Positions 10,890-22,413 of a stretch of DNA of 64,000 nt are shown here, one piece after another. A program made the translations under genes and the position numbers. Numbering within the stretch: position 1 is the stretch's first letter; every line of letters starts with the position of its first letter. Where the stretch lies: contig CDMY01000581.1 in the NCBI GenBank assembly GCA_001179505.1, forward strand, positions 232,925 through 296,924, read 5' to 3'. This DNA comes from Vitrella brassicaformis. Lineage: Eukaryota > Sar > Vitrellaceae. Below the pieces are notes generated by a model. The model was not told the origin of the DNA. It did no database searches and saw only the letters and a list, made by a program, of their open reading frames with translations.

Positions 10890-11990
10890 GCAGCATTATG
10901 CCTACATTCTCTCCCGCCTCCAGTTCCTGGTGCGTTCTCGGCTCGACCCGACATGCAGCCGGCTGCAGAACCGCGGATACCCGTCACCAACCGGGAATCT
11001 AGCGGCCTCCCCTGGTTCCGGCTCAGGCCCCCATTTGTCCAAACGCCAATATTCCACCCCGCCCGTCTTGACATCGTCGATGCGAGGGGTGCTAATGGCG
11101 ATCTCGAAACAGCAGTTGGGGTAATGGAGCGGCTGTCAGAAGCGGACCAGGTCTCCGCTGCCTGGCAGCTTCGAGAAGTCGGCCATAGGCTCGAATTGGG
11201 CGAAACTGGCTATCCACACGGTCAGGCTTAAAACGACGTCCCGCTTTACGACAAGCACCTGCATGGACAGAAAGCACCACACAGAGACGACCGACCACAT
11301 GTCACCCACCCCTTTCCATCGCAGCACCCCGACCACCCACTTCCACACACACATACCCCCTGTTGCAGCACAGGTTCTCGTCGCCGTCGTACTCGTATGT
11401 GCACTTCCACACCCAACCGCCGGGCGCAAACGGGTTGTCTGCACCATACGCAAGCCTGATATCTGTGTGTGAGCCTCCCTCGACCCTACCGACTTGAGCG
11501 TTCTGGAACAGCCAAAAGTATTTGCGCAGCAGCCGCACTTCGAATGCCAACCCGAGAGTGACCATAAAGAAGCTCATCTTGTGTGGGTTTCCGATGAAGA
11601 TGCGTGGGTGGGGGAGGGTCTTCGGGTAGAGCGAGTAGAGCACCTCATGTCGAGGTGCGCCTAGTGAGGCATGAATTCGCAGTGTAGTGGTCGTTCCTGA
11701 GTTCCACTGTCCTCGTTGCTTGTTGGGGGTGTGGCATCACGTTACCAGTGTCGTTCGTGTGGACAGGGAGGTCCATGCAGCTGGCCTGGACCTCAAACTC
11801 CAGTGAAGCCATCGGCCACCTCCCCATCAGACACACGCCCAAGTGCTTATATGGGCAAGTGCCGACTTGGCTGAAGTTCCCTTTGGAAACTGCAAGCAGC
11901 TGGCAGCCGAGCTGGTCCGCAGCGTCCCCCTTCTTGTTGGCCCTGACCGCAACGAGCCGCGAGTTACGAGCGCCGTTTGCGTTCCCCGGC
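10890..11990 (-). pseudogene. Putative membrane-protein gene with in-frame TGA
   Basis: Four exons splice with correct phase: about 11990-11746, 11660-11490, 11462-11353, and one starting at 11258. The product has coding character and at least two hydrophobic segments (MSFFMVTLGLAFEVRLL; VVLSLTVWIASFAQF), Cys-rich ends such as DENLCCNRGY, and no family I recognise. In the fourth exon the frame meets TGA at 11138-11136 but then stays open, with clear coding character (LHYPNCCFEIAISTPRID), for about 80 more codons. TGA is the ordinary stop of several genes in this window, so a nonsense mutation is the simplest reading. The 5' end near 12084 is unresolved. Confidence 0.45.
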
Positions 11991-12601
11991 GCTCAAAACC
12001 CGGGAGGAGGACGTGCGGTGGGTGGGAGGCAAAGACTGCAGATGATCGGAGAGTGACAAGGCCTAGGCTCCTTCCTCGGGCCACTGCAGTTAGGGAATCC
12101 CCTAAACTGCAATAAAAAGGATAGCTGACGACGCGCGACTGTCGAACGCGCGCCGAATTCTCGACGCGCGTTGCATCGGCAAGGCGCTGGCACGAGGGTA
12201 CACGAGGGGAGGACCAAGCTACTTCCTAAGTCATTTCCCTTCCTGGCCAAAGCGGAAACGCGGCGTTGGCCAGATTGACGTCAAACTAATGCCACTTTTG
12301 CGTCCGTGTGCTTTCCCGTCTTTATCTAAATGACGCTTCACTTGAGACGATTGATGATTGATGTGTAACGCAGTGACACGCACAGCAAGCGCGGGTCAAC
12401 GAAACACAAAGAAAGCAGGCAGTCGTTCACACACGAGAAATGTCGACACACGTACAAAGTCCAGAAATATGTATGTATCTACACATGCAGCCTACCTGAC
12501 CTGCTGCGCTGCCTCATCGACACTCACTATGTACCGAAAAGCACGTCCGCCCGCTACACTCACAAAGGTGCGTCGCCGTCCATCAGTCGGTTGTCAGCTG
12601 C
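11991..12601. other. Intergenic or unresolved 5' region
   Basis: This may contain the first exon of the broken locus downstream (an ATG lies at 12084-12082). Telomere-like TTAGGG and CCCTAAA fragments occur at about 12089-12105. I see no other gene. Confidence 0.35.
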
Positions 12602-14679
12602 TTATTCCGTCTGCTGCCTCCATTCCATAAGTTCAGCCGACCTGCCGTCGTAGAAATACGGGGGTGCCCGGACCATGACGCTGCTATCAGAGCCCTCTAT
12701 GACGACCCGACACGCGTGCAGCTCCTCCACATAGCGATGCATATCCTGCGGGCACAAACGATGGAAGGAAGGATGGATGTCTTAAGCGCATTCCGACGCT
12801 GTGCCTGACCTCGGCGGTTTTGAGGGCTTTGGTCTTCATTCTGGGTGTTGGGTACATGAGGGCCAGCCCCAGGTTGCCCCGTGTGTCGATGAGCTCGCCT
12901 ATCGCCTCGTCCCCTCCGCACCGTCCCTCGTCGCCCCCGCACCGCATCATCACACGCCGCTTCTCGGCGTGGTTGGCGTGCAGACTCTCGTCGTCATCCG
13001 CACACTCCTCGCACATATGGTCCGCTACCTACACACACACACACACACACACGGACGTAGACATGGGTAGAGGGGCAAGGCAGACGGGCCGTGTGTGTGT
13101 GTGTGTGTGTGTTTGCGTACCGTTCTCCTGAGTAATTCGAGCGCGAGTGTCTTGTCGGTGAGGTTTGCTACCTCGGCTGGCAGCGGGGCGTTGTGCGGCC
13201 ACTTGTCCAGATAAGAACCTAACACATTCAATGGAGACTAGTGCATTCTCAGGGCGGCGCTCGATTGTTGCTGCCTACGGTGTCTTTTGTGTGGCCTGAT
13301 GAGGATGAAGAGGCGCTTCCGAATGACGCCAGTGCGATAAGTGCGAGTCGTCAGCTCCTGACCCATGTAACACCTGCAGACACATAAGTGAACGGTGGCA
13401 TGCTGTCTGTACCTCTCCTTCCTGCCCAGTTGTTCCATTCTGACTGACCCCTTTGTGTACGATATGCCGCCGATGCCGTCGAGGTTTGCATTGAGTGGGA
13501 GTGTCTGGTTGGTGGGCAGCTCCTCCGGGCCCTCAGGCACACCCATCAGCAGACGCCTCATCGAGAACCGATCATCGCCACCCGCAGACCGGCCTTCCCT
13601 CTCCAGCTGCACAACATACACGCACACAAAGAGGCGAAGTGGTGAGCAAACCGTTGGGTCGTGGCAATCGATGCCCGCTGACCGCCTGCATGGCCCTCTT
13701 CGTCGCGTAGTGGTCCTTCCTGCCCAGCAGTCTGAATCCAAGCCTCCAGTACCGCGGGTCGACGCCATAATACATGCTACCGTAGTCGGCACCCTCCTGC
13801 CCCTTCTCGCCACCCAGATCCTTGGCGAGGTCCATAAGTAGCGCCTCCAGATGCTGCTGCAGCGGCTTCACGGCGCGCATGTTGGCGTCCTCACTCTCCT
13901 CGCTGGAGCTGGAGTTGTGGTGATCCGCCCAGCTGCCCTGAGTCGCCAGCCATTTCTGTGCGTAGGGATATGGCGGGAAAGCACTGGTGGCCAATGGTGT
14001 GTCAGGCGATGGCAGAGGAGGGGTAAAGAGGGGAGGGGTGGGGGATGAGTCGATGGGTGGGACGAGAGGAGGGGACAGCTGGAATACCACGAAGTCGCTC
14101 GATGCCTCTTCCAGCGAGATCTCGGCTCGCAAGCGATGCCGCTTCAAACACACAACAGACACGAGAGTACTGTGCTCAGGCCTGGCCTCAACACAAGGTC
14201 GCCTGTATGCATCCCACCCATGCCCCAACCCACCTTGAGGAGGCCGAATAGCGAGTTGGCCACGCCTTTGTGGCAGTCGAGGAGGAATGACGGCTCGCCA
14301 TCACTGCACGGCTTCTGAATGTTGAAGATCAACGAGTCGCAGAGCACCCTCCCCTTGGCCGATAGGAAGACGGCAGGCATGGCGACCGCCGGGCAGAGGG
14401 GCTGGATGGTGGGCGGCCAGCCGTGGAAGACCGGGTGGCCCTTGGTGAGGCCAAAGTGCCACTGGCACGGCGGCACAATGGAATGGATGTCCTGCGCCAC
14501 AAGGCCCTGCACAAACCTGCCAGCGCAGCCAGACGGAAAGTCACACGAGATGGATGCGCAACTCAAACTGTCTTGTCTTTGTCTGCTCACTTTGGTGCAT
14601 CTTTGCCTCCTATTGCGAAGACCGCACGGCTGGTCAGTCGGTCGAGGTGCTGGACCGCCCGAGTCATCCCGGGATTCAT
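12602..14679 (-). CDS. IBA57-like Fe-S cluster assembly factor
   Basis: A multi-exon gene of the folate-binding GcvT/IBA57 family. The start is MNPGMTRAVQHLDRLTSRAV, after an in-frame TAG. The N-terminal half follows the family plan: FAIGGKDAPKFVQGLVAQDI, then FLSAKGRVLCDSLIFN and FLLDCHKGVANSLFGLLKR. The C-terminal half has YGVDPRYWRLGFRLL, then GVPEGPEELP and LNANLDGIGGISYTKG. The signature KGCYMGQELTTRT is formed exactly when the exon is ended at a GTCAGT donor and joined to 13375. The end is TAA at 12602-12604. IBA57 works with ISCA proteins in [4Fe-4S] maturation, normally in mitochondria. A low-complexity insert (PLVPPIDSSPTPPLF) lies in the middle. It pairs head-to-head with the gene at 14961. 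Confidence 0.85.
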
Positions 14680-14960
14680 CTATGACGCCAGTTCATCAAT
14701 TGAATCTCCAAAGATGTACGCCGAATCGTCGATCCTGGCACCTCACACACCAGCAATTGGGAGGGGAGGATGTTGGCGGAGAATCTGCGAGCTGGCTCAC
14801 AAAGCTCGCGCTGGTGAAGGAAGACTGAACGCGGCGTATCTTGTGTTTTTGCTGCCTCCAGTCGCTGTTGACGACAAAGTAACCTTTTTTCTCCAGCCAT
14901 CGCCTTGTTCCGAGGCAGACACGCGGGAGTGTCCGGTCCTCTGGCCAGCGGTCTTGCGTG

Positions 14961-16628
14961 ATGGGCAAAAGGAAGGCGGACAAAAAGTCCGCCGTGGCTG
15001 CGACTGAGGAGGGCCATCATCCCGAAGCGATGGAGGTGAGGGAGGGAGGGGAGGCAGGCAGACAGACAAGAAGACAAACACAGATGGCGGGCCGTGTGTA
15101 TGGCGTGTGCTGGGTTCAGACGCCTGAGCAGAAGCAGGCCAAGCTGCGTGAGAAGTTGATCCAGGAGAACGCCCGCCTTCGCGAAGAGAACGAGCGGCTC
15201 AAGGACGGCATCGCACGACTACGAGAGGCACAGGCCATCGAGGAAGAGGCACGCAGACAAAAGTAAGACACCACACACCAACAACCCGAGGCAGACAAAA
15301 CAAAGCACATGCCGTATTCTCTTCCTCCTCTTGTGTGTGGTAGGGGCTACCACGCCCGTCGTGCCCGTCTTCAGGAGGAGCGCAAGCGCCGCATCGAGCA
15401 GCGCGAGAAGGAGCAGAAGGAGCGCGAGCAGCAGGAGGCCGAGCGCCTCAGAAAGGAGATACAGGAGCGGGAGGCGCTGGTCAAGGCCCTCACGGCACGC
15501 AAGGCAGGCAGCCCCTCGCCCCCCCAGCCCCAGAAGAAGGTCTCATCGGCCTCTTTGCCGCACCTGGTGCAGGAGGACGGCCGCGTGGGTGGCAGCGGCA
15601 GTGACGGTGGTGTGTCGACCGAGTGTGTGAGCGACGATGAGAAGAGCAAGAGCAGCGGCCACGAGGTGGAGCCGTCCGAGCCGTCCGTCGACGACCTCCT
15701 CAAGTTCATCGAATCGGGCGAGAGGTGAGTGAGCCGTGGACAGTGGGGATGGGTGGGTGGGGATCAAGGAGGGATGGGGGAGGATGGGCTGGCTGATGTG
15801 CGTGTCTATGTATGTGTGTGTGTCAGCTCTTCAAAGAAGAGCGGCAAGAAAAAGGCCCGCAACAAGAAGGGCGCCACGGCCACAGACGCAGCCGACGTCC
15901 GCGAGACGCCCAGCACCAGCACCACTAGCTCCCCCTCGTCCACACGCATCCCACCTGACACAGCGACGGCCACAGTCGCAGCCAACGACACCGACAAGAC
16001 ATCCAACAGCAGCAGCCACACGCACTCGCACTCGCCGCTCACAGCCATCGAGAGAACCATCGAGGACGCCATGACGATCCCTAAAACGGTCGCAGCGGCC
16101 GAGCGCCAGCGCAATGCGCTTCGCTCGAGCTTCCAGAGCCTGCTGCTGACCATCGACCGCCTCTCCAAGGCGGAAGCCGCTACCGAACGAGGAGCGATCA
16201 AGCGCATGGCGATGGGGGCAAAGCACCAGAAGAACAAGGAGGACCGTGACAATGAACCGGGGGCTGACGGTGAGGACGAGTGGGAGGAGATTGACGAGAG
16301 CGAGGTGGCTGATGGGGGTGAGGGGGGCGGTGTGGTTGAAGGGGGCGGGGGAGAAGAGGACGGTGAGGGTGAGGATGAGATTGATGCGGAGGATGACGGC
16401 GGTGAGAGTGACGAGGAGAGCGACGAGGAGCTGGCGGCGTTCCGGCAGCGTCTCGATTTGCACTACCAAGAGCACCAGAGACCCGCTACTGCATCGGTAC
16501 GCACAACACAATCCAACACAGAAGGCTGCAGATACGTTGGGCATGCACCTGAATCCTGTGTGTTTGGTGTCCGTGTCCTGCCCCAGCGCACCTCTTCGGC
16601 CACGTCGCTCGCCCACAGCTCCACCTGA
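14961..16628 (+). CDS. Coiled-coil protein with acidic C-terminus, 436 aa
   Basis: Five exons (14961-15035, 15120-15262, 15344-15724, 15827-16496, 16587-16628) total 1,311 nt with correct phase throughout. The start is MGKRKADKKSAVAA. Residues about 26-75 form a strongly charged coiled coil (KLREKLIQENARLREENERL). A second Arg/Glu/Gln-rich helix follows (RRIEQREKEQKEREQQEAER). A Ser/Thr-rich linker, a basic KKSGKKKARNKK patch and a long Asp/Glu/Gly tract (near residues 350-395) come before the C-terminus. The basic patch could be a nuclear signal. I recognise no family; composition alone does not give a function. Confidence 0.75.
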
Positions 16629-17587
16629 AGGGCCGACGGAGACCGAGACTGAGAAGTGTTTCAACACATGCATCTATACTCTCACTCACCCACTGGTGCT
16701 CCTTGCATGCGATGCATGTGCTGCGTGTTGTATCGGCGACACGCATGGCAGAGCATGACATGGCAACCCAAGGAAGGGGCAAGCCAATTCACTAACTACT
16801 GACCTAACTGACCAAATGGATGATCAGGGGGGAGGGGAGGGAGGGGGTAGTGAGCATACGTATGCCGATGTGTGCGTGCATGTGTGCTTGTATCAAGGCA
16901 TAAGCGCTCTCTTTGAAGGATTGTATGGATTCGGACTGACTTAAGGGCCTTGGTGGTGCGGGCGAGTGGGTGGGTGGGTGGGTGGATAGATCGTGACAAC
17001 CCCTCCCACCCCTCCCCTCACAGCCGCCAAAAGGGAGAGAGGGCTTAAGGTCTGGCGTCTCCCAATGCCTTCCTTTGTCCGCACAGTACAGTAACAACAC
17101 ACTAGAGCTACGTGCGACCACGCCACCGTTTCTCGTTCGGTGGGTGTGTGGACTGAGAGCATTTTTTCCCTCACTCACTGGGTGGGTGGATGGATGGATG
17201 GATGAGTCATGGACGGACGAGCAACTACATAACGTAATTGGTACTCCTTTATACAGACATACATTGTGTGCACCGGATGTTTGGCCGACGCGATGCCCGA
17301 GAGAGAGAGAGAGAGAGAGAGATGCTGGGGGCAAGGGGGATGGTGTTGGTTCTGTTTTGTTTCGCTAATGCTGATCGATGTGACTGACTGATCGCTGCCT
17401 AACCAATCGAGAGACGTGCAATTTCTTTCTGTTTCATCAAGACCAACATGACGCCGAAAAGTGCGACAGACAGACAGACAGACAGGTGTTTCTGATTCTG
17501 GGAAGGGCAGCGGCTGCATTGATGAGAACCAGCAGATGGCCATTTCTCTGTGCATACCTCTTGAGAATGAAGGAAGGAATGTGAGAT

Positions 17588-17618
<31 letters not shown>

Positions 17619-18161
17619 TGGCGAATGCTCTTGCCGATACGCATCTGTCTATCTGTTGCGTCTGAATTCCCTTGCTGTGCGATTGCCACATCGAAGTACC
17701 CATCGGTGCTTCGCTCGTCCAACCATGCGACGAGCAGTGAGCGCATCGATGCGCGTGGCGAGGAGGCAGTCACACGGATGGGAAGATCAGGCTTTGTGTC
17801 GTGAATGCCACGCCATGGTTGTGAATGATGACAGAGAGAGGGGATGTGTCATCCGTGAGTGGAGAGCTTGCGTTGGATGGGCTCTTCCATTCTTTGCTGC
17901 ATGCAATCGCGGTGCAGAGCTCTTACCCGATGCTGCCAGCTGTCGGGCGAGTGGATGTGTCCATGCATCTTAGCGCTACACGAAGCACGAGTATCTGACG
18001 AGAGAGAGGGGGAGAGAGAGAGACTTGCATCGTCGGTAAGGCTATTTCTCGTGGAACACACTCCTTCATTCATCATATCATTGCAGGAGACTCTCTGCGT
18101 GCGAGTGAATCAATTGAACAGCAGCTGCCGTATCTCATGTGCCGATGCGTCCCTCCTTCCC
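16629..18161. other. Convergent intergenic region rich in simple repeats
   Basis: No gene is supported. It holds (GGTG)n near 16968-16982, (GA)n tracts near 17301-17320 and 17588-17612, (GACA)n near 17467-17485 and GA-rich tracts near 18001-18025. Both flanking genes end here. Confidence 0.5.
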
Positions 18162-19055
18162 TCACAAACCAAATGATTTCATGAGCTTCGGTCCCTTGGG
18201 AGAAGTCACAGACGCAGTCATCTGCGGCTCACGCAGCCCCCCTGGCCCTCCATCCCCCTTGATGGGCACACCGAACTGCACACCCTCCGCTTGCAGTTTC
18301 TCGGCCAGAATCTTCAGCCCTCCCAGGTGTTCCTCATCGAGCACTCTGCCGGCGCCCGCGGCCATCGACCCACGGCGCGACGCCGACTGGCTGATGAGCT
18401 GGTCGACGGACGGCAGGATGCCGTGCCAAAGCGACAGGTTGTCTGCCTCGATATCGGGGAGCTCATAAGAGGGAAGAGGCTCCATTTCTCGCGGCGCATC
18501 GGAGTCGTGGTCTGCAAGGAGCATGCTCATGGCGGTACCGGCGAGGGACCCGGAGCGGCTGGAGCGAAGCGCAGGGATGCCCAACAGCTCCTTTCCCTTC
18601 CGTGAGTCGTCGCCAGACACCACAGACGACCGGCGGGGCATCTCGTTTTCAACCATCTCGATCGACGCCACACTGCAATCGCGTGCAAGGACACACTACA
18701 CACACGTGGGTGTCCGAAGTGGCTTCCAGCTCACCTGTGTCGCTCCTTGTGCCCCTTGATGCCCGACGACTGCCGCCATGGGGCCTGCCAGTAGCCGAAG
18801 CTGCCCTGATGGACCACAAGGGATGGCTCTGTTGGGTGGTGCGTGTTGGAGTGGGTCGAGTGCAGCTCTTCGGGACACAGAGGGGTGATATCTGAGCACA
18901 CAACAACGTCGAGAGATATCGGACGATCTCAATTTGAGTTTCGAACGCCAACCTGATCGGACGGACACGATAGAGTTTCTGCCTCTGCGGGAGGAGCTGC
19001 GTGACCGTTCTCTTTGCTGAGGCTGGAAACGGGGACAGAAAAGGCATCCTGCCAT
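18162..19055 (-). CDS. Unknown 256-aa Ser/Gly-rich protein
   Basis: Three exons (19055-18953, 18891-18735, 18672-18162) total 771 nt with matching phases (1, then 2). The start is MAGCLFCPRFQPQQRERSRS, an Arg/Ser-rich leader. The middle is His/Ser-rich (THSNTHHPTEPSLV). The C-terminal part has conserved-looking short blocks: LSLWHGILPSVDQLISQS, LDEEHLGGLKILAEKL and a terminal GPKLMKSFGL. There is no membrane segment and no known domain that I can name. The first donor is GTTGGC, weaker than the others, so the N-terminus is the least certain part. Confidence 0.65.
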
Positions 19056-19378
19056 CGCTGCGTTTGCCCCCAATTCAGAGATCACTTATTGTGGGGCCGA
19101 CCGGGATCCACCGCTTAGCGTTCTCTGTTCTCCTCAGGTGGTTTTTTAGAGCTAAGAAACCGCCTTACTACGTGTCCACACACATACCACCTGAACACTC
19201 TCTCACAAACCCTTGGTCGGTTGCTCGAATGACACCACCCTTCGCATGACGAGTCTCTACCATGATCCCTCAACTGAATCATCTCTGATAAAGATGCACT
19301 GCACACCACGGCTCCCGCCAGGCAGAATCGGATGCAGGGTGTTCTGGGAGACATGCACATCATTTCCGCCCAGACACA

Positions 19379-19412
<34 letters not shown>

Positions 19413-20103
19413 TCGCCTGAACAACACGAGCAGACAGGGCGCAGGTGGCCAGCAGGGAGATGCATCAAAGAATCATGCCACAGGGCTCTTACTGCTTGCG
19501 TCACTCAGCAGAGCTCACTGAGGTCAGCCAGGCGCAGCCACAGCAGCCCGTATTGACCACGATGGAGCAGGCACGTGGAGGCGAGGATGCTCGCCGTGTG
19601 GCTGAAAGAGAAGACAAGAAGACTCGGAAGGCCATCCTTCCCTGCCCTGCCGCCCCTCCCTTCTCCCCCCTATCCCTTGCCCTGACGCTATCTGCCGCTC
19701 CCGTGTCCCCTCCCGTCGTATGATGGCTATATTGTTCCAGCTCAGTTATCTGAGTTTGTCGTGCCTCGGAGGACTCTCGCGAGAACCTCCCTCCACGAAT
19801 CTCGTGTCATCGTCACTGGAATAGCCATATACGAGATGTTGCAGTCTTCTGAAAGCGCACACACAGGCGCAACACACACACAGCACGGGTGAGAGATCTG
19901 CGACTTCGCGGGCGTGCGTGGAGTTGTCTTTCAAGATTTTGTGCGCAACTGGTCTCTCTGACACTCCCTGACTCGGGAGGACTGCCTGCTTCGCTGTTTT
20001 TGCTTACTTTGGGTGAAAAAAGACATGCGAGCTTGTCAGTGGATCGTCGATCCATTTGGTGCGAGCTAGAACAGGAGCCAGGAGAAAACGGCATCGCAGC
20101 ACC
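19056..20103. other. Intergenic upstream of RPS14
   Basis: No firm gene. A (CA)n tract lies at about 19375-19412. A 53-codon ATG frame at about 19562-19723 has no splice or family support and is left unannotated. The RPS14 promoter should lie near the 3' side. Confidence 0.4.
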
Positions 20104-20710
20104 ATGGTGAGAACGGCACACACACAAGGCATGCCCCTCCACCATCCTACACGTCTCTTTTGCTGTGATCTCCCCTCCCTCAGGCACCGAAGAAGAAGGC
20201 GGCCAGTCAGGAGCCGGTGGGTCTGAGCAAGCCCACTGTCCGCGAGGACGAGAACGTCTTTGGCGTGGCGCACATCTACGCCTCCTTCAACGACACTTTC
20301 ATCCACGTCACCGACCTCTCGGGACGCGAAACACTCGTCCGCATCACCGGAGGCATGAAGGTCTGTCAACCACACGCCACACACCATACACACAGACGAG
20401 GGGAGATCACTGTGGTGCTGTCTGTGTCTTGTGGGGGTGTCTGTCATCAGGTGAAGGCCGACCGTGACGAGTCGTCCCCTTACGCGGCGATGATCGCGGC
20501 CCAGGACGTGGCAGCGCGCTGCAAGGAGCTGGGCATCACTGCGGTGCACATCAAGCTGAGGGCCACTGGCGGCACCAAGACCAAGACTCCCGGACCCGGC
20601 GCACAGAGCGCTCTCAGGGCACTCGCACGATCCGGACTCAAAATCGGCCGCATCGGTCAGAGAGGCTGGCACGGAACAGACAATCATGTGGGCTCAGTCA
20701 ATACGTGCTC

Positions 20711-20746
<36 letters not shown>

Positions 20747-20822
20747 GTGATCAGAGGATGTGACGCCCATCCCCACCGACAGCACTCGCCGAAAGGGAGG
20801 CAGACGCGGCCGCAGGCTCTAG
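20104..20822 (+). CDS. RPS14: 40S ribosomal protein S14 (uS11)
   Basis: Four coding exons: 20104-20106, 20184-20360, 20451-20655 and 20755-20822. They total 453 nt and 150 residues, the usual eukaryotic length. The first coding exon is only the ATG, followed directly by GTGAGA. The sequence has the standard S14 features: [19 protein letters not shown], then [14 protein letters not shown], then [20 protein letters not shown] and the basic C-terminus [11 protein letters not shown]. It sits at the platform of the small ribosomal subunit and contacts the 3' region of the 18S rRNA. The last intron contains a long (TG)n run (20713-20748) just before its acceptor. Confidence 0.97.
20713..20748 (+). 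repeat. (TG)n tract in RPS14 intron 3
   Basis: An almost pure TG repeat fills the place of the polypyrimidine tract and ends seven bases before the exon start at 20755. Confidence 0.8.
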
Positions 20823-21679
20823 ACAGACCTGCCGGCCTGCCTGCCTCTGGTGGTGGGTGGGATGCTTCGTGTTGGTTGTTGAGCGTGTTGGTTGTTGAGG
20901 ATGCGACTGACGGATTGACGGATGAGCAAGCCATGGTTGTGAGTGGGAGGTGAGTGAGGTGGACAGACTGATTTCAAGTCAATCAGAAACAACTGCATGC
21001 CATGTCTGCCTGTCATCGCTCGTGGGTGGCTGTGGTGTGTGTCACGGACGCCACACGCGCAGACACGCAAGACTTTGAATGAATTAGCATCCATCCACCG
21101 CAAACCATACCACTGTCACACGAACGCGTCCATCCCACGCACACCACACATGCAGAAGGTCTCCGTTTGATGGCTGGGTGAGATGTATGTACGTGGCGGC
21201 AGGTTCGCACACCAGAGAGCTTGGCTCCATGGCGAGCTTGCCTGTGACGGCTTGTGGCGGCCGACGGTTCCGCCCCCACCCCCCCTCCTATCAAATGTGC
21301 GCACGAAGCATTGTGCAAAGGTCATCCCTCTCGGCATCTCTCTCTGAATCTCTCTAGTAGCAGACACGTAGCCATGACAGCCGGCGAATTCGGTATATCT
21401 CTCTCTCTCTACGTCATAGATGTGATCGACATACAGCCATTCTACGGCTATACAAGTCAGACACACACAGATAGGGAAACACCCAAGTATGTTGGGACGG
21501 GCAGCGAAGAGCGAGAGACCACACACGTACGGACACAGCACGCGGCGCCCGCTGAGCGAAGCGCCCGCCAGTGTGCCCGGAGGTGTGGCCATAGGACGCC
21601 GCCGGCCACACACACACACCCCACACGGACAGATGTAGCGAAGAGGGAGACAGGTGAGTAGGAGGGGGGGGGGGGGGGG

Positions 21680-21979
21680 NNNNNNNNNNNNNNNNNNNNN
21701 NNNNNNNNNNNNNNNNNNNNNNNNNNNNNNNNNNNNNNNNNNNNNNNNNNNNNNNNNNNNNNNNNNNNNNNNNNNNNNNNNNNNNNNNNNNNNNNNNNNN
21801 NNNNNNNNNNNNNNNNNNNNNNNNNNNNNNNNNNNNNNNNNNNNNNNNNNNNNNNNNNNNNNNNNNNNNNNNNNNNNNNNNNNNNNNNNNNNNNNNNNNN
21901 NNNNNNNNNNNNNNNNNNNNNNNNNNNNNNNNNNNNNNNNNNNNNNNNNNNNNNNNNNNNNNNNNNNNNNNNNNNNNNN
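21680..21979. other. Assembly gap, 300 N
   Basis: Exactly 300 N flanked by runs of G (21663-21679 and 21981-21992). The round number suggests a fixed-size placeholder, so the true length is unknown. Confidence 0.95.
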
Positions 21980-22338
21980 CGGGGGGGGGGGGTTGCTCTG
22001 TACACAAGACGGAGGAGATATAAAAGTAGGCAAGGCAGGGCAGGGCAAGGCAAGGCAGCCACCATGACGACACGTCAGTCAGCCAGCCAGCCAGCCGCTC
22101 GGAAAATCCTTCATGACTACAAATGCACCATCCATCGATCCATCCATCGCGCCCAAGATCACCGCATCGGGTGCTCGGGCACGCACTATTCCACAGCAGC
22201 AATCAGCCAACCATGCAGCCAGCCATCGAAAACTCGCTCCGCTCTGCCCTCGTGTGCCGTGTCATATGTGAAAAATCAACGAGCTGTGTGGACGGTCGCT
22301 CGGCAAACAGACAGACAGACAGACCGACAAACGTACGG

Positions 22339-22366
22339 ACGGCACGGCACGGCACGGCACGGCACG
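22339..22366. repeat. (GGCAC)n minisatellite
   Basis: Tandem five-base units directly downstream of the RNR2 gene. Confidence 0.7.
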
Positions 22367-22413
22367 GATGCACCACACATTGTACGCGTGTGTGTATTGG
22401 GCAGGTCGATGCA

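Larger units (their letters stand above)
20823..22413. other. Intergenic with assembly gap
   Basis: No gene is seen in the readable part. Simple repeats are frequent, for example (GGCAC)n at about 22338-22366 and (GACA)n at about 22309-22325. The gap at 21680-21979 hides any content there. Confidence 0.5.

Noticed and set aside
13435-13470. IBA57 exon extended past KG into a longer reading frame
   Set aside because: Using the GTCAGT donor instead forms the exact KGCYxGQELT signature with the next exon, so the extension is intronic.
19562-19723. Short ATG frame upstream of RPS14
   Set aside because: It is 53 codons with low-complexity Pro/Ser/Leu at its end and no family; it probably arises by chance in GC-rich DNA.
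21663-21992. G-runs beside the first gap as a G-quadruplex element
   Set aside because: The poly-G lies directly against the N gap on both sides and is more likely a sequencing artefact or the cause of the gap.
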